Notes: a model not told the origin generated them from the sequence alone. 64,000 bases of DNA from Anagrus nilaparvatae (GCA_022575985.1 JAKSXM010000014.1:4464001-4528000); one strand, 5' to 3'. Shown: positions 43,717-54,493, numbered from the stretch's first letter. Translations and numbers: made by a program.

Positions 43717-45169
43717 TATCGCGTTACAATCGATGTTTTTTGTAACAACATCTTCATATGTATCGCATTTACGACAAATATCTAGAAATTTATTTGACAC
43801 TTTTATTTATTTGATTAAAAGAAACTTAGTTGTGACTCATTTTTAATAAAATAAGTCTCCTTTATTTTTAAAATAAATTTAGTTGTAACCCGATTTTAAA
43901 ATTAATCATTCTATTTAAAAATTTATTTGATAATTTTATTTTTAAAATAAATTTATTTGATTCTTTTATCGCAAATAAAAATACATGCGTATCAATATTT
44001 CTTACTTTAATAAAAGACCACTATTTCATTAACATAAACTCGTCGATATGCTATACAAAGGAAGATAGTGTTACAAAAAATATATATACTATTCTTAGTA
44101 ATGTAATGTTATGACTACTGTAACCACTTATGATATCTTAGTATGCGTGTATGCGTGTGGTATGGAAAGGAAGAGCGCGAGAAGAAACGAGGAGATTATC
44201 ACGAGCGGTCGCGAAGTAAAGACGTATGAGAGTGACGAGAGAGGAAGTGCTAGTATAAGTGTAAATTCAAATTGTATCTTTAATTATAATTTTATATTTT
44301 TAATTAATAAACTATTAATTTCTTAATTTTCATTTAAATAAATACTCTACAGCTATTTATTTATTAACCTTTGACTGTGTGTCGAATTTCCCTCCTTTCT
44401 GACTCTAACATAATTCATTCATTTCAAAATAGTATAACAATCCCGCGTCTTAATTCTTTCTCTCTCTATCTCCCTTTTCTTTATCTATCTAATTCACATC
44501 ATAAGTCACACACAAGCAACAACATATACACACACAGTTATAACCATAGCCTCTGTTTCTATTATGGTGACGAGTACTATTTTTAAATACACATACATGC
44601 ACACATTATATACAAGCAACTTAAAATCTCGCGTCTTACTTTTTTCTCTCTCCATCTCCTCTATTTTTATTTGTCTGTCTTTCTCGCGTCTAAAAGAAAA
44701 AAAAATTTTTAATCGTAAAATTAAAAGTGCGTTTTACGGAGTACCTGGGGTTTTTATTATTACAAATCTTTTATAATAAGTTGTGCATTATATTTTATGT
44801 ATTTTAAATAATATTTAACAATTAATTCAAATATTTTTAATAAAAAAACGATATATAAAATTTTTTGTAGGTTAGAGAAATATAAATTAATAATATAAAT
44901 ATAAATTATATAAGCCCGTAATTCTCCGGGCCAGTCAAGACTCGTTTTCATTATGAAAACTAAGCTTGAGTATCTGGACCCTTCGTCCTATCGGGGTTCT
45001 GAATAATTTTATTATAATTTATATATATATATTATAATTTTATTTACATTTATATTTATTTATCATGTATCGTTATAGTAAATATTGATAATATGAATAT
45101 GACTTTTTTTTTAATTATAAATATATTCATAGTTAATTTATTTTTGTTGATTTAATATATTTAAAATAA
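43717..45169. other. Intronic DNA with low-complexity pyrimidine tracts
   Basis: 44130-44260 is purine-rich and less AT-rich, with GAGCGCGAGAAGAAACGAGG; its 71-residue ORF has no recognisable motif. 44440-44700 has long TCTCTC/CATAC tracts around two copies of TCGCGTCTT-like sequence. 44915-45000 is a GC-richer patch containing GCCCGTAATTCTCCGGGC. I see no tRNA or gene here. Confidence 0.4.
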
Positions 45170-45571
45170 CTAACCATTCTTTGGTGCGTTTTCTATTAAA
45201 GTATCAAAAGCATCACGAACGTTTATCACTGAAAGAAGTGATAAGCCAAAAAAAATGATAGTCATAACTTTTGAATCTTCTGTTGCGTATTCATTTCTTA
45301 AAATTTGATCTTTTTGAAAGTGTATGTAAATATTTTGACTTAGGTGGAATCTGCAACAGTTTACGTTGCATTGAAAAATACTGCAAACAGAAATACTATG
45401 TGCTGCAATTTCAAAGTCAATACTTGGTATATTTATCGATCTCAGACTATACATTGTAAGTGATCTAAGCAATAAGTGATTAATGTGATCAAAGTATACA
45501 CTTTTTTTTTTTTTAATTTTGTCACAAACTATACATCCATTATTAATTTTAAATCCGCTTAATTGTCTCAA
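45170..45571 (-). pseudogene. Mutator-like (MULE) transposase fragment
   Basis: The 133-codon minus frame includes PSIDFEIAAHSISVCSIFQC, then NCCRFHLSQNIYIHFQKDQI and NVRDAFDTLIENAP. This fits the MULE transposase core: the DFE motif with the second catalytic aspartate, the conserved CxFHxxQ and the following helix with DAFxxL. The N-terminal zinc-finger region and the first and last catalytic acids are missing. The first 40 residues do not look MULE-like and may be intruding sequence. The fragment lies just inside the right end of the inferred 36508-45715 element. A pseudogene. Confidence 0.68.
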
Positions 45572-45715
45572 ACTAACTGCTACGGAAAACTAATGTCAGA
45601 TTCTGAAAAAGCGTGAAATTTTCTTTTGGTGATGAACTTTTTAGCCATGTATCTAAAAGGGAATATATTTATTTTCGCTCACTTCTGTAACTCTCCGCCC
45701 CGGCGTTAATGAGTT

Positions 45716-46624
45716 AACTCGACTCAAGCCGACATATGTGATTCCCAATTGTGTTTTCGTGAGTTCTATATGTAAGAAAATTTTATGTAAAGTTTGTCCT
45801 TGTGATTTGTGGATTGTTGAAGCTTATGACAACATTGTTGGAAATCGCGTACGACTGCATAAAATTTTTTTATGTTTTCAAGTTCATTCACCCCCCCCCC
45901 CCCCCCAATATGGCACATTGGAACCTCCCAAATATGGTTAATTTGATCCCCTTTAAATATGGTACATTTTAATCCCCCATATAACGTCCATTTGACATAT
46001 ACTAGTAGTCTATACCTGCGATAAGTCGCTTTTGTTTGCCGATCACAGTAATATGCGATAAGCTGCAAAATTGAAGAAAAAGTTTATACCAAGTCAAACA
46101 TGATCTGATAACAATTTTAGCCAAATCAGATATATACTGCCCACGTTAAAACCATGAATAATTCTATCTAAACTTAAAATCAATGAACTGTTCTATGGTT
46201 AAAACAACAACAAAATATCGGTTTTATTTGGATGTAGTACATCATTTTCTTCTATGATAGTACTTATATCTAGAAGTATCGTTTTTACTCGATACCTTGA
46301 ATGTTATAGTTAATTTTTTGAAATTTTTTTTCTCAAAATTTTCGTCACCAAAAAGTACAAAAAATACCGAAATTTTTTCTTTTTGGACTTAGTACCTAAT
46401 TTTTTTCTATGGGAGTACTAGTTTTAGAAATCTAAAATAAATCTGAAAATGAAGTCAGAATTTCCATTTTTTGTCAGAAGAAGTGAGAAAATTGGAAAAT
46501 TCAGTAAATTACAAATTTTATAATTTAGTTTTTTGAGCTAATATTTGGTTCTTAAGTACGTAAAAGGTAAATATTACAAAAATGAAATTTAAAAGCAGTA
46601 ATTAAAAAAAAATTAAAAAAAGTA
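45716..46624. other. Intronic DNA with repeat fragments
   Basis: A C-run at 45889-45907 is followed by three degenerate units of CCCAAATATGGTxxATTTGAxCCCC. 46250-46450 is a reverse-oriented piece of the GGTTCCTC element family (TTTCGTCACCAAAAAGTAC, GGACTTAGTACCTAA). ORFs across the C-run are artefacts. Confidence 0.5.
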
Positions 46625-46769
46625 CACACTAAACCTAAAAGATATTTTTGTTACGCAGAAAAGAATTAATGTTTATTTAATTCTTTATAAAGGATCTTGT
46701 ATTTGGAAAATTGAATTTATCGATCAATACGGCAAAAGAAATAAAAAACAAACTTATTTTTTATATATC

Positions 46770-48020
46770 TTGTAACGTTTCGTGGATTATATTCCACCTC
46801 TTCTAACTAAAAAATTTTTTATTCATTATAAATATATAATTTTTATAAAATTTATTATTTTGAATATTATTATTGTTATTATTATTATCACTATTTAAAC
46901 TAACATTATTGCAACTATTTTTTATAATATATAGTCTTTTACTTATTTTATCTATGAATTAAGAAGGGTAATTGTTTAGCGGAAACACGTTTTTACAAAA
47001 TTTTATGTTGTTAGAATGAAACCTAGAATCTGATCAATAAGACTAAAACTGACGCCTATTTTATGTTGCTTTGGATGATTAGTTTGAAAATTAAAAAGTC
47101 TTCCTGAAAATGAGGATTTTTGATATCAATTGGTAATAATTTTATAATTATCTTTAATCAATTTTAAATCTAAAAAACTAATGCTATTATTTTTTTCTAT
47201 TTTCTATTTTCTATTCTATAATATTCTATTTTTATATTTCTATAGTAAATTGAATATCATTATTTATTATCATAAGTAGTATTCCATGTATCACCCATAT
47301 TTAGTTTAATATTAAAACGATTTTGTAGCATTAATTGACCAGTACTGGGTTGAAATAAATTTATTTAACTAATCTTATAAAAATTGATGTTTTTTTATTA
47401 TTAAGTTATACGTTTCGCCTGTTTTAATTACAGGCCTTATCAATAACTGTAAAAAATATATGTTTACATGTATAAAAAAGATTAAAAAATTAATTACATA
47501 TTACACTATTAATAGTTTTAAATAATAATAAAAAATGAACAACTTTTTTCTGATAAATATTTTATATTATAGGTAAATTTTTTATATATATATTTTTGTA
47601 TTAATAATTTTTTAATCTTTTTTATACATGTAAACATATATTTTTTATAGTTATTGATAAGGCCTGTAATTAAAACAGGCGAAACGTATAACTTAATAAT
47701 AAAAAAACATCAATTTTTAAAAGATTAGTTAAATAAATTTATTTCAACCCAGTACTGTTCAATTAATGCTACAAAATCGTTTTAATATCATTATTTATGT
47801 TATTGAATGTGTTTAAAACAATATCTATTTTATTTTTTGGAATAGCCATAAAAATTTCATCTACATAACGTAAATATATTAAAGGAGTAAAATCTAATTT
47901 TGATAAAGCTTCAATCACTACGTCTTCCATTACAATATTGGCAAAGAAAGAAGAGATTTATGAACCCATAGGAGTTCCGAAAATTTGTTGATATACTATA
48001 TTATTAAAGGTAAAAAATAA
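46770..48020 (-). pseudogene. Penelope-like retroelement fragment (reverse transcriptase)
   Basis: On the minus strand, 48020-47785 encodes NNIVYQQIFGTPMGS, a TAA, then ISSFFANIVMEDVVIEALSK and LDFTPLIYLRYVDEIFMAIP. These are the palm motifs of Penelope-like RTs (IFGTPMGSPxS and RYVDD, here with the second D replaced by E). From about 47150 to 46920 come SGRLFNFQTNHPKQHKIG and SLIDQILGF, then, frameshifted, CKNVFPLNNYPS, which is the thumb region. Between them lies an inverted duplication (47338-47760) with ribozyme-like cores. The GIY-YIG endonuclease was not found. Inactive by stops, frameshift and the changed catalytic residue. Confidence 0.82.
47338..47760. repeat. Inverted duplication within the Penelope-like element
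   Basis: AGTACTGGGTTGAAATAAATTTATTTAACTAATCTT at the left is complemented at 47715-47757. Both arms include GGCCTGTAATTAAAACAGGCGAAACGTATAAC (minus in the left arm, plus in the right). That block has the stem-GAAAC layout of a degenerate hammerhead core, with TTGATAA in place of CTGATGA. The centre is AT-rich. It resembles head-to-head Penelope pseudo-LTRs. Confidence 0.7.
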
Positions 48021-48900
48021 ATTGTCGTTTTTTTTGGACCTTATAAACTAAATAAAAGGCCAAAATTTTTTTTTTGTTATTTTTTTTTTTTTATTTTGTC
48101 GGTTTAAACCCTGCGTACTTAATTATTTAACAAAATTTAAAAAAAAATAGGTAAATCGGATGTATACTTTTTGAAAGAGAGTGCAAGCCGATTCGAAAAA
48201 GGTATTTCGAGAAAAACGCGTATAAAATTTTTTTTTAGTATATTTACGTATATGAATACCTTTACAAAAACTTTAATATCTCCTAAACGCGTTGGAATTT
48301 TATTTAAAAATTTTTTTTACATAGTTTTTAAAAAAAATAAAAAAATAAAAAAAAAATCAAAAATTTAAAAAAATTTTTGAGAATTGGGCCTTAATACTGT
48401 ATAATGGAATTGGGATATGGGATTATTTATTAAATTTGGGCCTTGAGTTTAGGGTATTATAAAATAATATTTCATACAATTTACCTTTAATTTAAACTTA
48501 AGAATAATTTATTTACATAAACGTACAAAATTAACTATTTTAAACTATACACTTAAAGTTTACTATTTTTAACTTAAAGTTCACTGTTTTTATTTTACAC
48601 TAATAATATAATATATTATTAATATAATAACTGCTTAATATTAACTACTATTAAAACTATAGCCTATGCGACTCTCCGAGATCTACTCTAATTGAGATCC
48701 GGGAGAAGAAGATCGAACTTGACATAAGTCATCGGTCCCAAGCTTCTCCTCTTCTCCTTTATTAGAGGCCCGAGATTAGGCATGCGTACTAATTATACAC
48801 ATCACTATATATATTTCTACATAAATGAGTGTATTTTACCAAACTATTTTTAAATATTAAATTCTAATAAGGCGGGAATATAAACCGCATTACAACTGTT
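48021..48900. other. Interior of the CACACT element, nothing coding
   Basis: Low-complexity A/T sequence. 48661-48790 is a GC-richer imperfect inverted repeat (GCCTATGCGACTCTCCGAGATC against GCCCGAGATTAGGCATGCG), possibly a small foldback. The ORF at 48171-48368 is K/F-rich and unconvincing. Confidence 0.4.
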
Positions 48901-49025
48901 CAAAAAGAATTGAATTGAAAATAATTGTTTTTAAAAGAATTAACCTCAAAATAATTCCTTTCTAAAGAATTAAATAAACATTAATTCTTTTCTGCGTAAC
49001 AAAAAAATCTTTTAAGTTTAGTGTG

Positions 49026-49559
49026 TTACACTTTTTGAGAAATTTGTATTTTAGATGTGCTTTTAGTTTTTCTGATTCATCAGCTTTTTCTTAGGTTTTT
49101 CCTACAAAATCTATGCTAGAATTAAATTGAAGACCAAAAAAAACGAATATTTGTCAGATATGTGAGAAATCTAAGTGAAACTGGCCTTCGTCTTAAGTAA
49201 ATGACTGGTATTTTGTAAAGCTTTTATTTTTTTTTAATTTGATAATTTCCTAAGGAGTTTTATCCTTTGATTCTACATTTTCGTAGGAATTATAATTATC
49301 AGCATAATTTTATTTTTTAAGTTTATTTTGGAAGATATTATTTTAAATAAAAAATAAAAAACTATTAATAATCCAAGATTTTTACAAAAAAAAGTCTTAC
49401 AGTATTATAAAAAATTTGTAACTGGTTTGTGTAAACACAACCTAAATGCATGGAACATGTTTACTTCCAGATGAGGACTAGGTATAATACAAATGTTACT
49501 CAACATTACAATACGATTTTCTATTTTTATAATTTGTCATTATCACCTTACTAGCTGTA
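49026..49559. other. AT-rich DNA, nothing recognised
   Basis: Near 49448 the phrase ATGCATGGAACATGTTTAC repeats a motif of the foldback at 4140-4650, so the following minisatellite probably belongs to that element family. Confidence 0.4.
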
Positions 49560-49735
49560 AGGATTCTAAACCCAAACTATTTTGATTCCCTAAACCTGAA
49601 ATATTCAAAGTCACTTAATCGATATTATTCCAAGTCCCTAAACCTGAATTATACCAAGTCCCTGAACCTGAATGATTCCAAGTCCCTGAACCTGAATTAT
49701 TCCAAGTCCCTAAATCGATATTATTTTTAATTTTA
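49560..49735. repeat. Minisatellite, reverse-oriented 30-bp units
   Basis: Five to six units of CCAAGTCCCTGAACCTGAATTATT, the reverse complement of the 27790-29625 array unit. It is flanked by the same ATGGAACATGT motif as the 4140-4650 copy. Confidence 0.85.
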
Positions 49736-50254
49736 ATATTTGTTACGTCCAATTATAAAATTTATAATAAATATTTTTTTTTACCTTGTTGGACCAATAA
49801 TAAATCTTTTTGATGTATAGATATAAACTCACTTTTTTGAAACGTGGATATAATCTATACCCCTTTTAATTAACGTACCCAGTAGTTTACTATTCATCAA
49901 AATGAATTTTTTATTTAAAATTGATTTTAAAATTTAGAAAAATTGGAAATTATAAAAAAAAAATAAAAAATAAAAATTGAAATTGTAAAAATTACGAAAA
50001 AGTTATGCGAAAATGGGTTATTTCAGCTTTCTTAAGTGTGACCATGCTTCATCAGTACGAAAATCACACTTGATATTCGGGAATTATTATTATAATATTA
50101 TGCGTGTATTTTAAACAGCGACGTTGTCGCCTTAAAATTTTTATCTGTTTTTTATTTTTTCTAATTAAAATATATTTTATATGAAATCCACAATTTATTT
50201 AAAAATCGAATGCTAGTTTATTCAATAATTAATTGACGTGGTGCTATTTTTTTT

Positions 50255-50515
50255 TTAACGGGTTGGTAAGGTAGAACAGTTGGTTGTTTATATAAAAATT
50301 TGAATTTTATTTTATCCACTCCAAAATTAAATTCTGCGTCGATTAAAAAAAAAAATTTGTAAATTTTGAGCAATTTTCAAATTTCCTTTTTTAATCGACG
50401 CAGAATTTAATTACGGAGTGGATGAAATAAAATTCAAATTATTATATTAACAAGAAAATTAATTATTTCAAAAAAACTAATGTCGGTAACTGCTCTACCT
50501 TACCGGACCCTTAAT
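50255..50515. mobile_element. 260-bp foldback MITE
   Basis: GGTTGGTAAGGTAGAACAGTT is mirrored by AACTGCTCTACCTTACCGG. The inner arms (TTGAATTTTATTTTATCCACTCC, AATTCTGCGTCGATTAAAAA) fold almost perfectly. Not coding. Confidence 0.8.
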
Positions 50516-51689
50516 CCATCGTTTACTTTTGATATTGACATAACATAAAAATCTCGAACCCCTGATTTTTGACTCAGCTCCTATGCTTGCAATGTATAAG
50601 GACTCAACTTTGGAGCTTTGTATCTCCTAAATGAAAACCACAATTTTCTTAAAATTTTTTTTTGTGTTTTATTATAATATGAAGCCCCTATAAAAATTAT
50701 ATCGATTTCTAACGTAATCAAAATACAGAGCAATCAAGCTTAAGCCCAGATTTTTCAAAGTCTTTTAAAAAAATTTTATTTATTTATATATACTTACCTA
50801 ATTATTCTAAGTCTCATTTGAACCCCACCCCTTAAACAAGACAAATTTTACCCCCCCCCCACCCTTAATTTTTAAGTTCTGAAGTACCCCCTCCCTATAA
50901 ACATATTCCATGTTTATAGGAAAGAAAGAAAGGTTACTAAAAAATGAGATTTTTGAAATTTATAATAAGTTGAATTTCCAAATAATTCAGCGATTTTTTG
51001 TTATGTTACGTGTTTTTATCAAGCCAAAGCGTTAGCTTTGGATTTATGGGATTGAGGGGGGGGGCGGTCACGCGACCCTCCATCGCAAGCAAAAGCTAGC
51101 TTTGCTTATATATATCTCTTTTTTTTCTCTCACTCTAAATTCATTGCTTCTAAGTGAGAGGGACATATTTTTACATATAACTCACGATCGGAGAAGGCTG
51201 AGATATCGAATTTTGGTTTGACTTACGTTTTTTTATCGAATTTTTGCGATTAATCGCATTTTTGCGATTTATATCGAACTTTTCATTTCAGTTTATTGAT
51301 CCAGTAGTAATAAGTAAAGAAGAGGTATCCTTATAATTTTGAATAAAAATATATCATTACATATGTATATTTAAATTATAATGAATGGGGATTTTTATTC
51401 GATTCTGTTATTAGGTAATAATAACGCAAGAGTTAGTATAAAAATATATCGGTATGAATTCCTTAAAATATTTAAAATTTTGTATATACAAATGTATTAG
51501 GAGAACATGAATGAAAATAGATATTTAAAAAGGGGCCCATACTGTCATAAAATTAAAAAAAAATCATAGCTGGTTATTGCAGAATATATAATTATAATAA
51601 AGACATCAAGCCGTGATACACACTTATATATACAAATGTTTTTATTAATATAAAATGGGCGCATAATTTTCTATTAAATTGTAAAAAAA
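50516..51689. other. Intronic DNA with dispersed-repeat pieces
   Basis: 50605-50665 repeats the AACTTTGGAGCTTTGTATCTCC phrase of 35775-35840. Around 51015-51110 there is a GC-rich patch (GGGGGGGGGCGGTCACGCGACC, AAAGCTAGCTTTGC) resembling the patch at 35880-35960. No gene seen. Confidence 0.4.
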
Positions 51690-52553
51690 AAATTTGTTAC
51701 TAATATATGGCACTTTCAATTGGAAATATTTTTTTTCCCCAAATTTTTGCCACCAAAAAATACAAAAAACACCAATTTTTATTTTATTTTTGGAGGTTGT
51801 ATTTAACTTTTTCTCTGAAAGTATTAATTCTAGGAACTTATCATTTTTACTTCATTTCTCGGATCTGATACTTAAGGATGATGCCTACCAAGCTGGGGAT
51901 AATAGAAATAAGAAACTATTACTCTCTCTTTCTATCATATTACTATAGAAGTGAGAACCTTGCGCGCGCACAACTATACGATAGCATTGTTAAATAAATA
52001 AAATTTTCGTTATAAACAAACCACCCTAGTCTAAAATAAATTGAATAATTATATTCTACGATATGTTTTTTATATGTTATAATTTTTTCATCAAAAACTA
52101 TACGCAAAAAGTATTAAAATTTTCTGTTACAAAATGCCGTCCCATAAGAATCACGTGTATAAGATGCTCGGAGAACCAAAATTATTTTTAATTATTTAAT
52201 AATGAAGGAGTCACCCTAGGATCTTATAATTTTAAATTTGTATTTTTTAATATGATTTCTTGTTATATACCAACTTTCATTAAAATCTATACGCAAACAA
52301 AAAAGGTGAGCAACATCCTTAATTAAAAAAATTTTTAATTTTTCTTATTTTTTTTCCTAAAAAATAAGATTGTGTCACCTTATTTCTCAGATATGATACA
52401 TGGTAAAAATGTTCAACTCATATTGAATATTTGTCATTGCTTGAGGAATCGTAGTGGCCATAATTTGGCAGCGTTTTTTATTCTTTTTTTTATAGTTTTA
52501 TTAGTTGCTTCTCATTGTTTTTTTTTTAAACTTTGCGACTGTTATGATATCTT
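51690..52553. other. Fragment of the GGTTCCTC family and AT-rich DNA
   Basis: 51725-51880 holds CCACCAAAAAATACAAAAAACACC and TTCTCTGAAAGTATTAATTCTAGG, reverse-oriented pieces of the unit found at 32957-35160. The ORFs 51694-51948 and 52372-52575 lie over repeat or AT-rich sequence and are unconvincing. Confidence 0.5.
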
Positions 52554-53232
52554 TACTTACTTTATCTACATTTGAAAAAGTATAATATTTTATGGGATTG
52601 ACACTATATTTTCCTTGCAAATTTTCTGTTATATTTTTTTAAGGATACTTTTTCAAATTAGGCTAAAGAATTTATTAATATCTAGAATTAGCCTGGAATA
52701 TCAATTTTTTTTTTAATATATTTTTTCAAATAAGTCTAAAGAATTTATTGATATCTTGGATTAGCCTGGGATTCCTAAGATTTTTTTATACATTAGACAT
52801 CTCAAATTTACATTACACCTTTTGTTGCTTTTTTCTATCCCTGCCGGGTCTGTCAGCCAAAATTTTCAATAAAAAAAATAATTTTTAAGTTTTAGCATTT
52901 TGATAATATTCATTATGCATAATTTAATGATTGCCTTACGGATCCGGCAGGGATAGAAAAAAGCAACAAAAGGTGTAATGTAAATTTGAGATGTCTAATA
53001 TATAAAAAAATCTTAGGAATCCCAGGCTAATCCAAGATATCAATACATTCTTTAGACTTATTTGAAAAAATATATTTAAAAAAAATAGATATCCCAGGCT
53101 AATTCTAGATACTAATAAATTCTTTAGCCTAATTTGAAAAAGTATCCTTAAAAAAATATAACAGAAAATTCGTAAGGAAAATATAGTGTCAATCCCATAA
53201 AATATTATACTTTTTCAAATGTAGGTAAAGTA
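52554..53232. mobile_element. 680-bp palindromic foldback
   Basis: Arms of about 310 bp: CTACATTTGAAAAAGTATAATATTTTATGGG at the left edge is exactly mirrored at 53190-53225. ATCTCAAATTTACATTACACCTTTTGTTGC is mirrored near 52962-52992, with inner edges ATCCCTGCCGGGTC and GATCCGGCAGGGAT. The loop is about 70 bp. Very few mismatches. It lies 437 bp upstream of the WARS 3' splice site. Confidence 0.9.
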
Positions 53233-53668
53233 AGTATAAAATTTATGAAAATAAAGCCGATAAAGTAGAAAAAACAAATGGGGAATGGATTGGGGTACAA
53301 AAGTTCCAAATAAAACTTCGTATCCAAAAGTTCCAATTAAAAAAGTTCCAGAAAAAAAAATTAAAATCTACCAAACTTACCAAAAACAAATTTTCTATTT
53401 TAAACAATGTTTAACCAACTAAAAGTTTGATACTTTAAACACGGTGTTGCACAATTAGTTGCATGGTATAGCGCTGGAATTTTGAATAATTTTGTATTTT
53501 TCCAGTTGGCCCTCCTACATTTTCTAATATAAATTAGTTTAGCAGAAACGTATGATTTATTTAGTACATCTATCTATTATTTGGTTTTAAAAAATACTAA
53601 ACTAATACTATTTTCATGAAAAAATTTTTATAAATTCTTATTTAATAATTATTTTTTGTACTTTTTAG
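53233..53668. other. End of the WARS intron with 3' splice site
   Basis: AT-rich, no repeats recognised. It ends TTTTTTGTACTTTTTAG immediately before the last exon. Candidate branch-point adenosines exist (for example TACTAAACTAATAC near 53596-53609), but none can be chosen by eye. Confidence 0.7.
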
Positions 53669-53848
53669 GGATATTCTTGTGGAGAAATATTAACAGGCGA
53701 ACTAAAAAAAGAATTAATAGACATTTTACAACAGCTTGTAGCTTTGCATCAAGAACTAAAAAGTAAAATTACAGAGGCACAAATAAAAAAATTTATGGAG
53801 CCCAGAGACTTAGGTTTTATAGCCGCAGCTAAACCAATTAACTTTTAA
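53669..53848 (+). CDS. WARS1: Tryptophanyl-tRNA synthetase, last coding exon
   Basis: 59 codons and a TAA: GYSCGEILTGELKKELIDIL, then QQLVALHQELKSKITEAQIK and KFMEPRDLGF, ending IAAAKPINF. The GELKK...L...HQ...FMxPR pattern is the conserved C-terminal helical region of eukaryotic cytosolic WARS, contributing to tRNA anticodon recognition. It follows a phase-0 3' splice site and joins [13 protein letters not shown] encoded at 13324, matching the family without gap or overlap. The final nine residues are less conserved. The frame is intact, so the gene is presumably functional despite the large intron. Confidence 0.96.
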   Translation, partial: GYSCGEILTGELKKELIDILQQLVALHQELKSKITEAQIKKFMEPRDLGFIAAAKPINF

Positions 53849-53852
53849 TAAA
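53847..53852 (+). terminator. Polyadenylation signal overlapping the WARS stop codon
   Basis: The stop reads TTTTAATAAAAATG, so AATAAA starts at the second base of TAA. A second AATAAA at 53945-53950 gives a 3' UTR of more usual length (about 110-130 nt) and is the more likely main signal. A LINE insertion begins about 20 bp after it. Confidence 0.6.
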
Positions 53853-53956
53853 AATGTGAAATATTAAAATGTGTCTTTTTTTTATTAAAACTTGTAATCA
53901 TGGGGGTTACATTTTATCCATGTTCTTTATGATAAATATAATTCAATAAATTAAAG

Positions 53957-54478
53957 GAGTATGGCTTGTTGTTTTTTTTTCTTTTTTTCAGGGGAAATAT
54001 GTAAATCTTTCATCAGCCATGAAGTATTTGTGAGGCTTAAACCCCCAATTTCCATGACCGCCCAGTTTTATAAGTACAACTGGGAGACTTTGCTGACAAG
54101 GGCGGTCGCTGACTTCGTCCCAGATTCTTGCTGAGTAAATACACTCTAAATCCCCTGTACTTGTTTATTCCAAACCGGAACTCCCTTTTCAGGTATAACT
54201 TCAGTTTGGGACACGCAGCCTAGGCAACTGGCTGCTGCCTCCTTCCCTGCCTAGGGGCGGGAGAGCTCTCCACAATAGAAAGCCCTCCTCCTTCTTCTTC
54301 AACAAGGTGGCCTTTACGTAATTCTAATTTTCAGGATTTAGTAGCATTTCCGGGACCACCGTCTCCGGCCTCCAAATCGAGAAGGGTGGGAGCTCTTCCG
54401 AGTAGCGCACACACCCGAAGAATGTGTGATCTGTTAAAAGGATTCGATCGACGCGGCTCTTTGAGTATGGCTTGTTGG
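53957..54478 (-). mobile_element. R1-like LINE 3' fragment with 15-bp target duplication
   Basis: GAGTATGGCTTGTTG occurs at 53957-53971 and again at about 54463-54477, bounding the insert. On the minus strand the insert starts in ORF2 (HTFFGCVRYSEELPPF, IWRPETVVPEMLLNPEN), continues into the 3' UTR and ends in an A-rich tail (plus-strand T-run 53972-53988). The protein tail and UTR match 22935-23600. It is 5'-truncated. It sits immediately downstream of the WARS polyadenylation signals, in opposite orientation. Confidence 0.85.
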
Positions 54479-54493
54479 TGAGGTTATCTTTAA

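Larger units (their letters stand above)
36508..45715. mobile_element. Probable Mutator-like (MULE) element, 9.2 kb, heavily invaded
   Basis: TTAACTCATTAACCACAGGGCGGAGAGTT at the left (from about 36508) is matched in reverse by a sequence with the same TTAACTCATTAAC and GGGCGGAGAGTT blocks at about 45685-45715. A MULE transposase fragment lies at 45170-45571 just inside the right end, facing inward. The space between contains a foldback, a CAC element, a satellite array and more. The terminal match is short (about 25 of 29 bp), so the joining of these two ends is an inference. Confidence 0.5.
46625..49025. mobile_element. CACACTAAACC-ended TIR element carrying a retroelement
   Basis: The left end CACACTAAACCTAAAAGATA and following GTTACGCAGAAAAGAATTAATG are mirrored by CATTAATTCTTTTCTGCGTAAC...TCTTTTAAGTTTAGTGTG. 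It belongs to the family of 6695-6942 and 31698-35688. The left TIR is short (about 65 bp) because Penelope-like sequence begins soon after it, whereas the right one extends about 120 bp. TA precedes; TTA follows, so the duplication is imperfect. Confidence 0.8.
13325..53668 (+). other. WARS1: Giant intron of the WARS gene (about 40.3 kb)
   Basis: It starts GTATATTTAT after the exon ending at 13324 and ends with a pyrimidine-rich ACTTTTTAG at 53660-53668. Exon phases agree (0/0) and the spliced protein reads LEMLHK-GYSCGEILTGELKK, matching the family alignment at this point. Nearly all of the intron is transposon and satellite sequence, described separately. Confidence 0.93.

Noticed and set aside
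44111..44326. 71-residue ORF in a less AT-rich patch
   Set aside because: No motif, no splice context, and flanked by low-complexity tracts.
44915..45000. Possible structured RNA (GCCCGTAATTCTCCGGGC)
   Set aside because: Only one short stem could be drawn and there are no A/B boxes; not enough for an RNA call.
45738..46068. Overlapping ORFs with proline or glycine runs
   Set aside because: They read through a C-run and repeat units; no protein family resemblance.
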